Positions 31,198 through 43,707 are shown, counted from the first letter of the stretch. The stretch is DNA of 64,000 nt from Scolanthus callimorphus (GCA_033964015.1 CM066913.1:3350169-3414168); one strand, 5' to 3'. A program made the numbers and translations. Notes: generated by a model not told the origin, from the letters alone.

Positions 31198-32074
31198 AGG
31201 AGGGGGGTTGGCGACTCCCAAAACTTCTGTACGGGGATGCTTGGCCCAGATTCTGGACCCCTTACCCTTCTTTATTCCCCAATTTTAGAGCAGAAAAGGT
31301 ATCCCTTTCTGATACCAAAGCCGCAAAAGGTACCCCTTTTGTATACCAAGCCTGATACCCCCCTAAACCATACAGACCCTTTTTATACCAAAATTGGAAT
31401 TTTCTCTACCCTTCTTATTAAAATAAGTCCAGTCACGCATGTTTTCCGCAGATGACGTCAAATTTATTCTTTTCATTTCTGGTCTATTGAACACATTTCA
31501 AAAGAATAAATTTGACGTCAAACGCGGAAAACAGGCTTTTAAATTCCATGTTCTGTTGTGATCCCTGTTGAAATTCCAAGGTTGCAAATGCCAATATACC
31601 CTTTGGAAATTCTTCGGAAATAAGAAAGGCCCTGTGAAAATTCCAGAATCGAACACAAAGAATCCTGTATATGCATAGGCGGCACAGGACCATAAAAAGT
31701 AGGGGTGCTCATTAGTAAGGATGTATGAGAAGGATGAAAACATAAAAAACAGAAATACAGTAAATGTATGAAAATTTGACAAAAAGTGGGGGTGCTCGAG
31801 CACCCCCCCCCCCCCTCCGTTTCCACCATTTCTAAAACTGTAGGCTCTTCCTTATATTGGTGCACTTTTTTCGGTTTCCCTATAAACTCATTTGAAATAA
31901 AATGTTTTGTTGTATCCATTTTGAAATCACGTGCGTGAGTCAAAAGTCAAAGAGGACCTTTTTCAGGCTTGGTTTAAGAAAGGGGTACCTTTTTCGGCTT
32001 TGGTATAAGAAAGGGGTCCAGAATCTGGGCCGAGCATCCCCGTACAAAAGTTTTGGGAGTACCCCCTGAGGTTT
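31198..32074. mobile_element. Inverted-repeat (foldback-like) element remnant
   Basis: The left arm (31198-31356) with ACTCCCAAAACTTCTGTACG, GGGGATGCTTGGCCCAGATT and CTGGACCCCTT is repeated in inverse at 31960-32074. The inner arms at 31441-31473 and 31501-31532 pair around a loop (GACGTCAAATTTATTC / GAATAAATTTGACGTC). A 14-C tract lies inside. No matching target duplication was found, so the outer limits are approximate. The end motif GGGGGTACTCCC recalls the 15355 element. Confidence 0.6.
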
Positions 32075-32224
32075 GCCCCCAGCTGTGCTACAGCGAATCC
32101 GCTGACCCGGAAATTTTGAGTTCCAACACGTTGGGATGCCTGTGGTAGACTGCACGAGTAGTACGGATAGTAATCTGGCGCGAAATTTAAATGCAAATCA
32201 TTGGCGTCGCTTCGCTTTTTCAAC

Positions 32225-32330
32225 AAGATGGCGAGCATGTGCTCCAGCTTTTAAGTTCCGCGATGCGGATTAGCCTCGCGTTCGACAACAAATGCTGGCC
32301 CCCTCAAGGCCGGAACGGAAACTACTTAAA
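32225..32330 (+). other. Possible noncoding or first exon with strong donor
   Basis: A CG-richer segment ends AACTACTTAAAT|GTAAGT, a consensus donor. The next plausible acceptor (TTTCACTTCAG at 32910-32920) would splice it directly to the minisatellite. I see no recognisable protein. It may be an lncRNA exon or chance. Confidence 0.2.
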
Positions 32331-32928
32331 TGTAAGTATTCAAGAGCTTATCTCTTGCTATTTTAAACTAGTAACTCTGCTCAAATTTGATGGTATGTTC
32401 CTTGACGAGGTCAAAAAAGTTATTTATTTATTTATATATCATAATCCGCAAAGCGTTAGTATCTGTAGCGGATATGTAAGAAATTAAAACAAAAATAATA
32501 TAAGTAATGTTAATGAGCACTAGACGGCTCGTGTAGAGCATCGTGATATTATTTGAGTAAGGAGTAAATACTAGACAATGGTCCTAAGATGCAGGCATTA
32601 TTTAGAACAATTCAAGTATCCAGGTCAAGTCCTTTACAGGGATAACACTTCAGTCGTTTGATTTTTTTTTTAACTATTAGCTTTTTGGTTTCTTGTGTTT
32701 TTCATCTTGCTATGATGGGCAACCCCCTTTACAAGCCCCCCCCCCCCCCCATGTATAGATTTATTTATATCTTTGCAAAAGAGCAAGTGGCCTCTGCTAG
32801 CAGAGACGTCATTTTGATGCTTGCAACCAAATGCATTTTTTTTGTAAGCTGACAAACAAAGAGCACTGAAAGTGCAAAATAAAGGAAACTATGGTCATAT
32901 TTCACTTTATTTCACTTCAGGTCCTTCT

Positions 32929-34901
32929 ACAGACCATCCATCAGACTACAGGGAGCCCCTCAGACCATCCACCAGACCACACAGTGAGCTCATCCACCAG
33001 ACCACAGTGAGCCCTTCAGACCATCCTCCAGATCGCAGTGAGCCCATCAGACCATTCACCAGACCACAGTGAGCCCCTCGGACCATCCACCAGACCATAG
33101 TGAGCCCTTCAGACCATCCTCCAGACCGCAGTGAGCCCCTCAGACCATCCTCCAGACCGCAGTGAGCCCATCCTCCAGACCGCAGTGAGCCCCTCGGACC
33201 ATCCATCAGACCACAGTGAGCCCTTCAAACCTCCAGACCACACAGTGAACCCTGGAGAGACCTTCCTCTAGACCACGCAGTGAGCCCACCAGACCATCCT
33301 CCAGACCACAGTGAGCCCATCAGACCATCCTCTAGACCACAGTGAGCCCATCAGACCATCCTCCAGACCACAGTGAGCCCATCAGACCATCCACCAGACT
33401 ACAGTGAGCCCATCACACCATCAACCAGACCACAGTAAACCCTTCAGACCATCCACCAGATCACACAGTGAGCCCATCAGACCATCCACCAGACCACAGT
33501 GAGCCCACCAGACCATCCACCAGACCACAGTGAGCCCACAGACCATCCGACAGACCACAGTGAGCCCATCAGACCATCCACCAGACTACAATGAGCCCAT
33601 CACACCATCCTCCAGACCGCAGTGAGCCCCTCAGACCATCCACCAGACCACACAGTGAACCCTTGACAGACCATCCATCAGACAACACAGTGAGCCCATC
33701 AGACAACCCACCAGACACAACAGTGAACCTATCAGATCATCCACCAGACCACAATGAACCCATCACACCATCCAGCAGACCACAGTGAACCCTTCGGACC
33801 ATCCACCAGACCACAGTGAGCCCATCCGACCATCCTCCAGACCAGAGGGAGCACCTCAGACCATCCTCCAGACCGCAGTGAGCCCCTCGGACCATCCACC
33901 AGACCACACAGTGAACTCTCAACAGATCTTCATCCAGACCAATAGTGAGCCCATCCGACCATCCTCCAGACCACAGGGAGCCCTTCAGAACATCCTCCAG
34001 ACCACAGTGAGCCCATCAGACCATCCACCACTTCAGGCAATCAGCCAGATCACAGTGAGCCCTTTAGGTCATCAGCCAGACCACAGTAAGCCCTTCAGCC
34101 ATCCTCCAGACCACAGTGAGCCCTTCAGACCATCCTCCAGACCACAGTGAGCATTTCAGGTCATCAGCCAGGCCACAGTGAGCCCTTCACGCCATCCTCC
34201 GGACCACAGTGAGCCCTTTAGAATCTTCCAGACAACAGTGAGCCCTTTAGAATCCTCCAGACCACAGTGAGCCCTTCAGGTCATCAGCCAGACCATCCTC
34301 CAGACCACAGTGAGCCCATCAGGTCATCAGCCAGACCATCCTCCAGACCACAGTGAGCCCATCAGACCATCCTCCAGTCCACTCACAGTGAGCCTTTCAG
34401 TTCATCAGCCAGACCACAGTGAGCCCTTTAGTTCATCCTCCAGACATCATGAAGCCCTTAAGGGCATCCACCAGGCCACAGCAGTTGGCCCTTCAGACCA
34501 TCCACCAGACCACAGTGAGCCATTCAGACCATCCACCAGACAACAGTGAGCCATTCAGACCATCCACCAGACCACAGGGAGCCATTCAGACCATCCACCA
34601 GACCACAGTGAGACATTCAGACCATCCACCAGACCACAGGTAGCCATTCAGACCATCCACCAGACCACAGTGAGACATTCAGACCATCCACCAGACCACA
34701 CAGTTAACCCTTCAGACCATCCACCAGACCAGTGAACCCTCAGACCATCCACTAGACCCTTCAGACCATCCACCAGACCACAGGGAGCCCTTCAGACCAT
34801 CCTCAAGAACAGTGAGCCTACAAACCATGTGTCAGACTTTGAGTCCATCACCCAGACCAAAGAGAAACCTTCAGCCCACCCACCAGACCACATTGAGCCA
34901 A
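32929..34901. repeat. Minisatellite, ~2 kb, 31-bp degenerate unit
   Basis: About 60 tandem units resemble ATCCTCCAGACCACAGTGAG followed by CCCATCAGACC (31 bp). The units vary (CCACC/CCTCC, CCATC/CCTTC/CCCTC) and there are deletions and half-units. Because 31 is not a multiple of 3, each reading frame cycles through three units. Stop codons are rare, so long proline/serine-rich (SEPIRPSSRPQ) open frames appear on both strands. I regard these as artefacts of the repeat rather than genes. Confidence 0.93.
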
Positions 34902-36265
34902 ACTAGTCCTCTCTCAGACAATGGTTAGCCCTTGTTTCTACCATCCACAAATTCAAGCTATCAGCAAGCTGACCAATGACTGAGCCCTTTCTGACAGTAT
35001 CACAAGCCCTCCCACTATTTGAACAGCAATGCAAAGTAATACTAAATTATTTGGAAAAATGTTTGTGTGAAAAGGCTCTAGACTTTTCGGAAGTACACAA
35101 TTTTGGCAATTACAGAAGATATCTGCAGAATCATCCACATACTCTGCATCATTTAGTTTCCAGCCACACAAGCAGGGAAAAATCCCAAGTGCCAAATACT
35201 TTGTATACCCTATACAAAGTTCTAAATTTGAAATTCAATTTCAATGGACTAGAGCTTTTTCCATTTTTCTCTACTCCTTGCAGAGACCTCTGTTAGCACT
35301 ACCAAGGCAAATACCATTTATATTCATGTTTTGCCAGAGCAACAAAAGCCTGTGCAAGCAGTTGGGAGCCTTTACTATTTCATTGTGTGACTGTTTCAGT
35401 GGTTGAGCAAGAGAAAGAAAAAAACTGTATAAAAGGAAAATTAATGACAAGATAGCTTCACAAACAATTTGTTGATGAGGAGCTTACTCCACCACTGATG
35501 CAGTATATTGTTATACGATATGACTGTAAAACTGCTTGTATTTGTAAAGAAACATCCAAAGTCCCACAAGGCCCTGAGGGCCTCAGCAAGTGTTCCAGAT
35601 GTCAGAACCGGTAAGTGTGTCAGTTCTCTGTTCCTCAGTACTGAGGAACCTCTACAAGCTTTGAACTACCTATCAGACAGTGTCTCCTCATTCAAGATTA
35701 CAACTGCAGGACATCAGAGTTTTGTTTCTTGCATCTACCAAAGTGTCTCACATGATTGATGTTGTAATGATGGTAGGTACATGTGCATGCAGTACATTTT
35801 GCTGATCACATTCAGATTAAGGTAGCATGCTTGCAATAGCAAATCAAAACTTCATATTTGTGGTTGGTGGGCATTATTCGAAATACTTTTGAAACATGTA
35901 AGGCATCCTAATATGATCTAAGTCCTTGGCGGGCTCGGATGAGAAGCTCTGCTACTAAAATGATACATTTGGAGTAACAATGGGAAAAAATGTCACACAG
36001 CTACACATGATAGCATTTAATGAATACAAAAGTTGCACACTTTGTAGGTAATAATAAAATTGGATAAAAACTAAATTTTAAAGCTGGGTGTTAGATGGCT
36101 GTTGCTGATAATCAGATTTAATCAGTAATCAGATTTGTCACATCTTTGTGATCCTCTTCTAGCAATTTTTTTCTGAGAACAATTGCTTCTGATTAAGATT
36201 GACAAAAATGTATTTTTTGTCATCATCTTTGAAAGACATCTGAAATTCAAATTTAACAGTTAAAA
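34902..36265. other. Noncoding stretch, no supported gene
   Basis: Two modest plus-strand open frames (34976-35296 and 35508-35759) have protein-like composition (FEQQCKVILNYLEKCL; VKKHPKSHKALRASASVPD). They match no family I recognise, and no splice pair joins them convincingly. I see no RNA gene or palindromic element. Confidence 0.4.
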
Positions 36266-36269
36266 TTAA

Positions 36270-36391
36270 AGGCCCGTCACCAACCGATAGTCTTTGCAGA
36301 CTCTTAGCCAGTCAGAGCACCCGTAAGACAATGGATCAATTTGAAAACAAAAGAAAACAGGATCCAAAGGCTCCCGGTTGGTGATGGGCCT
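36270..36391. mobile_element. TTAA-flanked MITE, 122 bp
   Basis: The inverted ends are AGGCCCGTCACCAACCG and the complement of CGGTTGGTGATGGGCCT, with one mismatch. They are flanked by TTAA at 36266-36269 and 36392-36395. The TTAA duplication suggests mobilisation by a piggyBac- or Kolobok-type transposase. Confidence 0.85.
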
Positions 36392-36399
36392 TTAAAAAT

Positions 36400-38570
36400 G
36401 TGTAATTCCAGAAAAGATCATACCTCCAACATTGAATTACCTGGGCATGGGGGTAATTAACACCACCCTACAGTCATTGTATTTTTTACTGGAAATTCCA
36501 GGGTGGTGCCCGAGTTAAAAATCCCTCTGTGGACTGGGCCAGCCATGGATCATTTCTGGAATTACACACTATAATTATTTAAAATTGGTGAATTTTTGAA
36601 TAATCTGTTTTTAAATTAGAAATAAAATAATTATTTTGCTGAAAGTAGTAATATTTTCATAAATTATAAATTTTAATTGATAAATTTTTAGTTTTCATTC
36701 AAAACTCTTGTGACAATGATGTAGGATTCACAATTAGATGTAAAGAATTAATAAGCAAGGTTAACTGCAGAAAAAAATAATTTAGTTCTCAAGAAGCAGA
36801 TCAACAAAATGTATATGTAAATAAATCTGTACATAAGTAATCAGTAAAATATATAATTAAAGACTACCGGTAGATACTAGGAAAGTTAGAAAAACAAAAT
36901 AAATAGATATTGAATGAAAAAAAATATTAGGGTTCTTTAGAATTCACAAAATGTAGTTATGTGTAAATCAACCAATAAATAAATCATTAGTACAATAATA
37001 AATTGATAAATTATTAGGCATGTAAGAAATAAAAAAAAAAATAGAAAAAATACATGACTGAAAAATAAAGAATTGGATTACTTAAGAAGTACACTAAAAT
37101 GGATAAATATCTTGAATGTTGCACAAAATGTGATTCCAGAGAACATACATAAGTTTTCCCATGTAGTATCCTAAATTGTGAGCTCCCTTACTTGTGATTC
37201 CCAAATTCAAAATGTAGTGATTTGTGTGCACAGGAGGGTCTGGCAGTTTGATCCTCCCCTCTGTTGGACTTTTATCATTTCTATCTAATGTTTCCTGGAA
37301 TCATATAAATTATAAGATAAAGAGTAATACTTCTCAGGTGAGCCTGCTTGACAATTCTCTAAATCAAGGTAAAGAGCCCTTGGCAGTCACCCCTTCATTC
37401 AATATAATACTATTATAAGAATTATGTGTTTAAAATCTCAAAAATAACCAACTAAAAACAAAAGTTTAATTCATTTACAAAATTCTATAAAATCATATTG
37501 CACATTCTCTAAAATGGATGCTTTGTCAGACTCGGTATTTTGCTAGGCTGATAAAATGGCAGCTGACTGAGGTTTGTTATCTTAAAATATTAAATCCTAC
37601 AGAATTGTGCAGAAATTCTAATTGGCATTAGTAAAAAGCAGAGTCATGGACCTTCCAGCCCTAATTGTGGGGAAGTTAGGATGTCTGTTTCAAAAGTGAA
37701 TAATCTCACAGGGGGTACGGAAGAATATGGAGTGATTTGTTATTGCCAGTATGTTTTCTTAATAACAGAAATGTTATCAGTTTTATTATATCCATTAAAA
37801 AATAAAGTGGATTTTGAAAAAAAAAATAACTAACTGATTTCTGTTTTTGAGATTTGGCCATACAATGATATAGTAAGTGGAACTTTGTTCCATTTTGGCC
37901 CACTAAAACAACTATTTGGAACCAGAAAAAAAAGAGTTCAATTAGCATCAAGGTACTGCATGCACTTGTATCTATCACCATAGCAACATCAATCACATGA
38001 GGCACCTGATAGATGTGAATGACACTACCCTGTTGTCCCACAGTTTGTAGCCTTGAGAACTGAGGAGATACTGTCTGATAAGTAGTCAAGAGCTTGCACA
38101 GGAGCTTCAGTACTCAGTATCAGAGAGCTGGCACACTATTGGTACTGATAGGAGCACAGATAGCTGGGGTCTGAGGGGCCTTGTGAGATTTTTTTTAATG
38201 TCAAAAGGTACTTACATACCTCATAAGTTGGAATAAATTACTGACACATTGATTCTGTATTTTCACTTTATTTCTATACTCATACTATTTAACAACACTT
38301 AGGGAAGATGCCCCTTACAATAGAAATGCCATGCCCATGGCAGTTTCTGAGGCTGTCAATCACAAGGCACAAATTTACCAAATCCATTCTATAATGCTTG
38401 CATGCCGTGTTGTTTATATCCTTGACATCTCAACTAAGAAAGTGATTGAGAGGCCAGTCGATAGATTAATTTAAGCTTTTGAACAGTTATTTTTGTTTTG
38501 TTATCTTTTTTCGTTTTCAAAACATAAACACCACAGCCTGCAATGCATTATAGAAAGGTGTAATGGGCCT
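36400..38570. other. AT-rich intergenic DNA, no gene seen
   Basis: The stretch 36560-37180 is extremely A/T-rich with many AAATAA and TAAATT runs. The remainder has only short chance open frames. No palindrome of note. Confidence 0.6.
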
Positions 38571-38576
38571 TTAAGC

Positions 38577-38705
38577 AATAGAACACAGATTTCTATGGTT
38601 TATAATGTGATAAACACACACAGAATGTTGGAAGAACCGAGGAAAGCTTGTGACTCATGAGCCTACATATAAACCAAACGAAATCTGTGTTTTATTGTTT
38701 TGATA
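38577..38705. mobile_element. ~129-bp MITE-like inverted-repeat element
   Basis: CAATAGAACACAGATTTC...GGTTTA at the left is mirrored by TAAACC...GAAATCTGTGTTTTATTG at the right. A related arrangement (AATAGAACACATATAG ... ATCTATGTTTTATTGC) occurs at 21051-21212 in FANCD2 intron 27. Confidence 0.6.
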
Positions 38706-38711
38706 AAATAG

Positions 38712-38802
38712 TGCAGCTGTCTGGACAAACTTGTTCTGCAAAGGCTATCACAAAGCTGATCACAACAGCTGTTGCAAAACAAGTTTGTCCATGACGGCTG
38801 CA
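38712..38802. repeat. Hairpin with ~31-bp arms
   Basis: TGCAGCTGTCTGGACAAACT and TGTTCTGCAA pair with TTGCAAAACAAGTTTGTCCA and TGACGGCTGCA, with few mismatches and a loop of about 30 bases. It immediately follows the preceding inverted-repeat element. Confidence 0.75.
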
Positions 38803-39660
38803 ACATGTGGAAACCAGGCTTTAGGTCAGCGTGGCCACTTACTCAAATTATGTGGCTGGTGTGACCACGACGTATCAGGGCCGGATTTAGGAAACAAACT
38901 GAAGTGCAATAACATTTATGACAATAGATGACAAAAAAACAAATTCCCTGAAATCTTACTGTAGCATTTGCAACAGTTGCAATAGTCTAAATCCGCCCCT
39001 GCTAATGTACCAAATAGTTCTCTTACCCTGCACAGCCTTCTCAACACATTTTGCCTTTCCACCAACGCCAAACACCTAAGTTTGTAGATTTTCCCTCTAA
39101 AGGAAAAGAGCAAAACTAAGCTAGGGAGGATCTTCAAAAATCGGTAGTGGATCCCAGTTTTTCACTTGCTTAAAATTCGAATTTTAGGGAAAAATCGAAA
39201 AGGTGATGAGTTCTGCGACCCCTAAGAAGTACCACCGTTTTGACATCTTCCCTAATTTAATTGCGCATAAATTTCCTTGGATTGTGCCTATAATTTTTTT
39301 TAAATTTCCAACCCTGTAGGAAATATAGAAGCTATGTTATGTTAAGTGCTGAAACTTTTTACATCTCCCCGGAGGGGCGATGTTCATGTCCTACCCTTGT
39401 GTGATAAGCGAGATGTCATCAGATGTGATAACCAGGATGTCCTCAGATGTGATAACCAATATGTTCTTGTTCGTGTGCCAGGAAGCCCATAAATATCTCA
39501 CTCCTCTTTTCTCTCTCGCACACATTTCAAGGTGTAGTCTATTTCTTGCTATTTTGTTTCTTCAATTCCACCTGGAGAATTAAATTAAGTGATATTAAGA
39601 AGATCGAATTCATATGCTTTAGGTAAGTCAGAAATCACACGACTATATACCAACAAGTGC
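38803..39660. other. Intergenic DNA, no gene seen
   Basis: Only short open frames are present. A small direct repeat GATGTCATCAGATGTGATAA / GATGTCCTCAGATGTGATAA occurs at 39411-39454. Confidence 0.5.
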
Positions 39661-39668
39661 CTCTGCTA

Positions 39669-39940
39669 GAGCAGATTTCGTATGACTGAAAAGTGCCGCG
39701 ACAAAATTGTGCCGCGCCTACGCGATTTCATTGGCGATTTCATTCCATCTACAGCAGGCCAGACGTTCCGTACCGCGTCCCTTTTCACAGTCATACGAAA
39801 TCGGTATATGCTTCATCGCTGAATGTCACAATAGTCACCTTATTTGAATATGAATGGTCCTTTTGTTTGATTATGCCTCGTTCTATTAGAAGACGACTAT
39901 ATGGCATTCAGCGATGAAGTAGATACCACGAAATCTGCTC
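39669..39940. mobile_element. TA-flanked MITE, GAGCAGATTTCG family, copy 3, split by a nested insertion
   Basis: The left end GAGCAGATTTCGTATGACTG starts after TA (39667-39668). The right end is broken into CAGTCATACGAAATC (ending 39802) and TGCTC (39936-39940, before TA at 39941-39942) by the element at 39803-39927. Without the insert and one duplicated octamer the copy is about 139 bp, so it is also internally deleted relative to copies 1, 2 and 4. Confidence 0.88.
39803..39927. mobile_element. Nested 125-bp MITE with perfect 8-bp target duplication
   Basis: The inverted ends GGTATATGCTTCATCGCTGA(ATG) and the complement of (C)ATTCAGCGATGAAGTAGATACC match over 23 bp with two mismatches. ACGAAATC flanks both sides (39795-39802 and 39928-39935). 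Deleting the insert and one copy exactly restores the host MITE terminus. The 8-bp duplication fits hAT, P or Merlin superfamilies. Confidence 0.9.
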
Positions 39941-40156
39941 TACTATCCGTGCTCCCTATTCTGATGAGATCTGCCAGTCACGTTAATGAAAACATTTCTC
40001 TGTTCTTTTTATAACTTTAGAATTGTAAGCACTTAATTTAAGGAGGTGCAGAGAGCTGCCGTGTCGTGATCTTCAAACATCGTCAGGAAAACATAACTCT
40101 CTTATGGATATAGTTTCTAGTATTTCTAATATATAGTATTAAATTTCACGCAAAAC

Positions 40157-40458
40157 GTTCTTAATGAATGCAACAGCTTGTTTGCTACTTCAGTAGATGC
40201 CTTGTCCACACCGCAGCTCCAAAAACGCCTCAGTAACTCAAAATGCCTTCAGGTTAAGGGCTAGACTCTACTGGGAAACTAAGTTTCCCATCCGAAAAAT
40301 AGATGTAGTTCTTAATGAATGCAACAGCTTGTTTGCTACTTCAGTAGATGCCTTGTCCACACCGCAGCTCCAAAAACGCCTCAGTAACTCAAAATGCCTT
40401 CAGGTTAAGGGCTAGACTCTACTGGGAAACTAAGTTTCCCATCCGAAAAATAGATGTA
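40157..40458. repeat. Essentially perfect tandem duplication, 2 x 151 bp
   Basis: Copy 1 (40157-40307) and copy 2 (40308-40458) both run from GTTCTTAATGAATGCAACAG to CCGAAAAATAGATGTA, with no difference noticed. The lack of divergence implies a recent event or an assembly duplication. The upstream 40000-40200 sequence has a diverged relative at 46799-47010. Confidence 0.9.
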
Positions 40459-42720
40459 GTTTCTGCCCCATTAACTCGTTCGGTCTTGGCGAGTAGTTTT
40501 TAGCGTTACCAAGGACAACATGTGTATCACAAGGGTTTCCAAACCAAAAATCCTACAAAAATAGTAACATAGAGCGGAAAAAAAAAGCGTGACTTTTACG
40601 ATGTGCTGACATGCACTTGAGACCAAAGAGGTCCGAAATACTCAAAACTCTTAAATGACGATAAAAGCAACGCACGCTGCCCCCTGTATCGCTTGTGAGT
40701 GTTAATTGGCGACAACAACGCGTAGTGAACTCTTTTGACCATGGAAATGAACCTTAGCGTAAAGATAACGGAACAGGAGAATAGGCTGAACAGAAGAACC
40801 CCCCCCCCCCCCCCCCCCGACAGACAGACACACAGCCCCCCAACAACCCATTTGATCCTAGAACAATGAACTCAATTGAACGCTGTTAAAGGAATGTTTT
40901 AGGAATGTTGAATTTATTTTTATGCAAAGAGTGTTTATGCGAAGAAAGTTTGACCCTAGACAGGAATCCTCACAATCGTAAGGCGTCTGCACAGGTAAAA
41001 TAATAAATCAGAACATTAATTACGAACTGCTTTCACGATAAACGCTCTGATTTTAGCCCAAAGCCGCGCGTCACGCGTAAACCCTGTGTCATCTTAAAGT
41101 AAAGAACATGACATAACAAGTGAGGACAAGACGCGGGAAGACAGAACTTTCCTAAGCACTGGAGTACCGGGCAGAAGAGAAGAGAGAGATGAGATAGGCG
41201 ACAACAGTAGAGAAAAATACAGGATAGGAGAAAAATAACGGGAGAAATGTGCGAGAGAAGAAAAATAACGGGACAACGTTTCTTATATGGCTCAAAAGCC
41301 AGGGTGGAGTGATGAAGCAAAGTAGCGTGGAGCAGCCGAAAACCAAAGATAATTTTTCCCGCCAAAACGCTTGTTACCATTGCGCGCGACATATTGCCCC
41401 AAGGCGAATAACGTTTCGCTATGTTTCAATTAATTAGAATTCTATGGAGAAAATCCTCTAATTCAGTGTTACATTAGTGCAGAGAAACTGTCTACATGAC
41501 TAATCAATACCTCTTCATATACACTTCATCACTGTGGACGAAAAGTTCTCCAGCTCAGTGCATTCTTTGGAGCATTTCATTGTCGTCTACTTGACTGTTT
41601 CGATGCTCTGAACAACACTGCATGGGAGAAAATATCTGATTTTAGAACAATCATCTCCGCTGAATAACTTTCTTCTGAGGAAGTTGTGCCACGGATATTG
41701 TTTCAAGTAGAAGCGCGAGGTCCTTCTAAACGGTAAGATTCCTTGCATTCCATGATAATCTGCCTTGAAGAATTACCATACACTAGTTTTCTACGTATTA
41801 ATCTTTGTTACATGCACAAACTGTTTGCTGGACCTAGGAGTTCTTTGGGACAATTAAGAGCTGCGAGTGATACCGACGCGATCCTTTTTTGTACAAAGGT
41901 TAAGTGACTGCAAGTTGAACTAACTTACGCCTGAAAACTTTGTCTTTTGGCTTAGCATTCTCTTGGTACGTCTCTGAATTTAATGGCTGATTTGCACGGC
42001 GAGATTTGTCGAGTCGATTGTACTTTGAGCCACGACAGATTTTATATGTCCGAAGAAAAATCGAGCCCGACACTAAAATATATATTATACGTTTGCCGCC
42101 GAGTTTTAAGAGTCGGGGTCGACACTGCATAGAAGAGACCACTAGAGACCGCCGAAAATAGCTCCTCTTGAGACTAAAGTGCATGGATTCAACAACAAAC
42201 AGCAATTGTCGTGGAGATCTTACACCGAAATTGTATAGTTTGGTAGATGGCTAGGCGTAAAAAATCAGTATAAAGTCTGGCAAAGTTTCGTGAAGTCGAT
42301 TTCTTTGGCCGCGTCCGCGCACCCTTGGCCGATCATTACATGGAAGGAATGCCTCTTACACAATCAGAATTATCACAGATTGCAAAGCGGGGCAGCTTTG
42401 GCTTTCATAATTATGTGAAATCTCCACCAACCGAACTCGTTATGTCGTCCGTCCGTCGAACGAGTATTTTGGGAAAAAAACGACAAAAATTCAGGGTCAA
42501 AAAATATTGATTATCATTAGAAACGCCTCATTTTACCAGGAGGCGAAAATCCTCAGCAAACAGCCACTGGATTTTTTGCTAACCAGCAGCTAGCCACGGT
42601 AACTAGAAAATTCAGGTTCCCCTGTGCCCCGCGCATCTCCTGTCACATCTTCAAGAACTTCTGCTCAAGTTATTTTGTCAAATTATTTCAAATTTATATA
42701 CTAACGCCGGCGTGTTTTTC
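40459..42720. other. Intergenic DNA with poly-C tract, no gene seen
   Basis: It contains a 20-C tract (40799-40818) followed by CAGACAGACA. A short purine-rich repeat, GAGAAAAATAACGGGA/AGAAAAATAACGGGA, lies at about 41228-41275. Open frames are short and unconvincing. Confidence 0.5.
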
Positions 42721-42721
42721 G

Positions 42722-42850
42722 AGAGGCCGGGGTTCAAACCTCACAGTCGGGCCACTCAGACTCAGGGTCCTCTGCTCTAACATCTGCAAGACCTGCAATC
42801 ATGGATTTGCGCCGATCGTAACCCATTATCTATTTCATTATCATTTTAAA
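42722..42850 (+). mobile_element. Truncated tRNA-derived SINE copy
   Basis: GGCCGGGGTTCAAACCTCAC resembles the B box of a tRNA-like head. ACTCAGGGTC and CTGCTCTAACATCTGCAA match the body of the fuller SINE at 45340. The 5' A-box region is missing and there is an internal deletion. Confidence 0.5.
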
Positions 42851-43707
42851 TTAAGCCCTCATAAAAAAAGAATACTTTTAAATAAAGGCTTTTGCGCCTT
42901 TTAACATTTTTCCAATGGCTGAAAGGCAAAGAGCATCTCCAAATCCGCTTACCCGCCTCATAGTAAGATAACAGGCTCATCTGAACTTAACATAACCCTA
43001 ATCCCAATTACGAAAAGGCTTCTGTGAGAAAATATACCCGTTTAACATTACCAGTAAAGTGAATCGTCCTTCACATGATCGAAAAATAAGAACATTACGA
43101 TAACAAAGTCGCATTTGAACTGAAGCGGAGAACGTAGTGCATTTAACGAAATCAGTCTAGGGAAGACATTCTAGGGAAAAATGAATACTATGTTCAATAA
43201 ATTGCCCACATTTAAGACACATGCAGAAGTTGAAAGGCCAGAAATAATCCCCATATCTATGCATATCGCATATCTTTCCATTGAGTTTTGCTGTTGCGCA
43301 ATCTGGACCCTTCACAAAGATTGGATCCGTGAAAAACTACACTCCTTACTATTTTCTTAGTTCGACGTTGGCTCACATGTCGACCGATACAACTACATCA
43401 CCTTGGGTACCTGTTGCACTCTAACGCTAGTTAACAGGAAATACAGCCGCTATAGCTGGATACCACGTTCTGACACAGTAAGTCACCGAGTACGCGATAT
43501 GTTTAAAAACATCTTATAAAATTGCCTATATTTGACAACCGGCTTTAGTTGACTTCACAGGCACTTCACCAAGATCATTGCACACAACTATTGCGCAAAC
43601 TTATCTGAAGAGCGATCTTGTAAGAAATATGTCATGTATCGCAATATCGCTGGGTACTAATCTCAGATCCCACGATATTGCTGGGTCAAATCTCACGATA
43701 TCATTTA

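Noticed and set aside
32872..34643. Several proline/serine-rich open frames on both strands
   Set aside because: They are frames through the 31-bp minisatellite; no conserved start, no stable frame and no known domain.
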